20,571 nucleotides of DNA from a virus. Below, piece after piece: positions 20,460-20,571 of the stretch (its first letter is position 1; the number at the start of each line of letters is the position of its first letter). Location of the stretch: the IMG/VR virus record IMGVR_UViG_3300006033_001304, positions 1-20,571 of that record. One strand, written 5' to 3'. Under the pieces are notes generated by a model. That model made no database searches, was not told the origin of the DNA, and was given only the letters and a program-made list of their open reading frames with translations. Position numbers and translations under genes: made by a program.

Positions 20460-20571
20460 ATTCGTCCCATTTATCCTTAATATCTTCATTTGGCTTAATT
20501 ATGTGAATTTGAGCATTTTTATCAACGATAATAATATGCAAGTTGTTGTTTACTCTAAAGTAATCAGGTAA
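20449..20571 (-). CDS. 3' end of an A/T-rich gene on the minus strand, partial
   Basis: On the minus strand an open frame enters from the right edge and ends at TAA (20451-20449), giving at least 40 residues: PDYFRVNNNLHIIIVDKN, AQIHIIKPNEDI and KDKWDEFKL. The content (strand-like hydrophobic IIIV, acidic tail) is protein-like, and its A/T richness contrasts sharply with the neighbouring GC-rich early genes. It converges on and overlaps the sigma-like gene by 11 bases. I do not recognise the family; orientation and composition fit a moron or cargo gene inserted into the phage early region. Confidence 0.55.
   Translation of the reverse strand, partial: LPDYFRVNNNLHIIIVDKNAQIHIIKPNEDIKDKWDEFKL

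Larger units (their letters stand above)
14925..20571. mobile_element. Integrase-proximal end of a temperate-phage-like element
   Basis: From the tRNA-derived att fragment rightwards come cargo genes, tyrosine integrase, CI-like repressor, divergent Cro-like gene, small regulators and a phage replication module. This is the usual lysogeny-then-replication order of Bacillota siphophages. The element continues past the right edge. Confidence 0.8.

Overview
The window is accessory DNA from a Gram-positive, low-to-mid GC bacterium, most likely a Clostridia-type member of the Bacillota. The pointers are strong AGGAGG-type ribosome binding sites, the P4-type primase, the clostridial 'virulence-related' phage protein, a SHOCT protein followed by tandem large serine recombinases, and a lysogeny module with a CI/LexA-like repressor. 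No core housekeeping genes or rRNA genes were seen. Three blocks can be told apart.

Block 1 (1 to about 8.55 kb, all on +) is one end of an integrated element. Its order is two small genes, a CHC2/TOPRIM/D5-helicase primase, a non-coding stretch with two near-identical 83-bp palindromic repeats (candidate replication origin), an orphan P27-family terminase small subunit, a virulence-related phage protein, a broken-looking mini-gene with a terminator, a helix-turn-helix/zinc-finger gene that seems to have ACG where its ATG should be, a SHOCT protein and two overlapping large serine recombinases. No terminase large subunit, portal, capsid or tail gene lies between terS and the recombinases, so this is either a deleted prophage or a phage-satellite-like element that keeps replication, packaging-recognition and integration functions.

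Block 2 (about 8.6 to 14.9 kb) is more A/T-rich and is a DNA-modification and defence island. A 5-methylcytosine methyltransferase (+) converges on an MvaI/BcnI-like restriction endonuclease (-), and a terminator lies between them. A second 5-methylcytosine methyltransferase overlaps by four bases a GHKL (HSP90/MutL/MORC-like) ATPase. The C-terminus of that ATPase carries an R-x4-H motif like that of HEPN ribonucleases. This pair is the best candidate for an under-described system.

Block 3 (about 14.93 kb to the right edge) is the integrase-proximal end of a second, temperate-phage-like element. It starts at a 26-bp fragment of a tRNA 3' end (minus strand), next to what looks like the tRNA's own terminator; this is the expected displaced half of a tRNA attachment site. 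Then come two small DUF4177-like paralogues behind a promoter with perfect -35 and -10 boxes, a tyrosine integrase, a CI-like self-cleaving repressor, a divergent Cro-like gene with three 18-bp operators overlapping both promoters, small regulators, and a replication module (DUF6291-like/replication protein, G39P-like helicase loader, DUF1492/sigma-like protein). A convergent A/T-rich partial gene at the right edge appears to have replaced the end of the sigma-like gene.

The genes plausibly work as follows. The repressor controls a divergent lytic promoter in block 3 and could be inactivated by RecA-stimulated self-cleavage. The integrase acts at the tRNA site. The serine recombinases move block 1. 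The island between the two elements protects the host, or one of the elements, from other phages. All functional statements rest on sequence motifs and known family properties; no database search was run.
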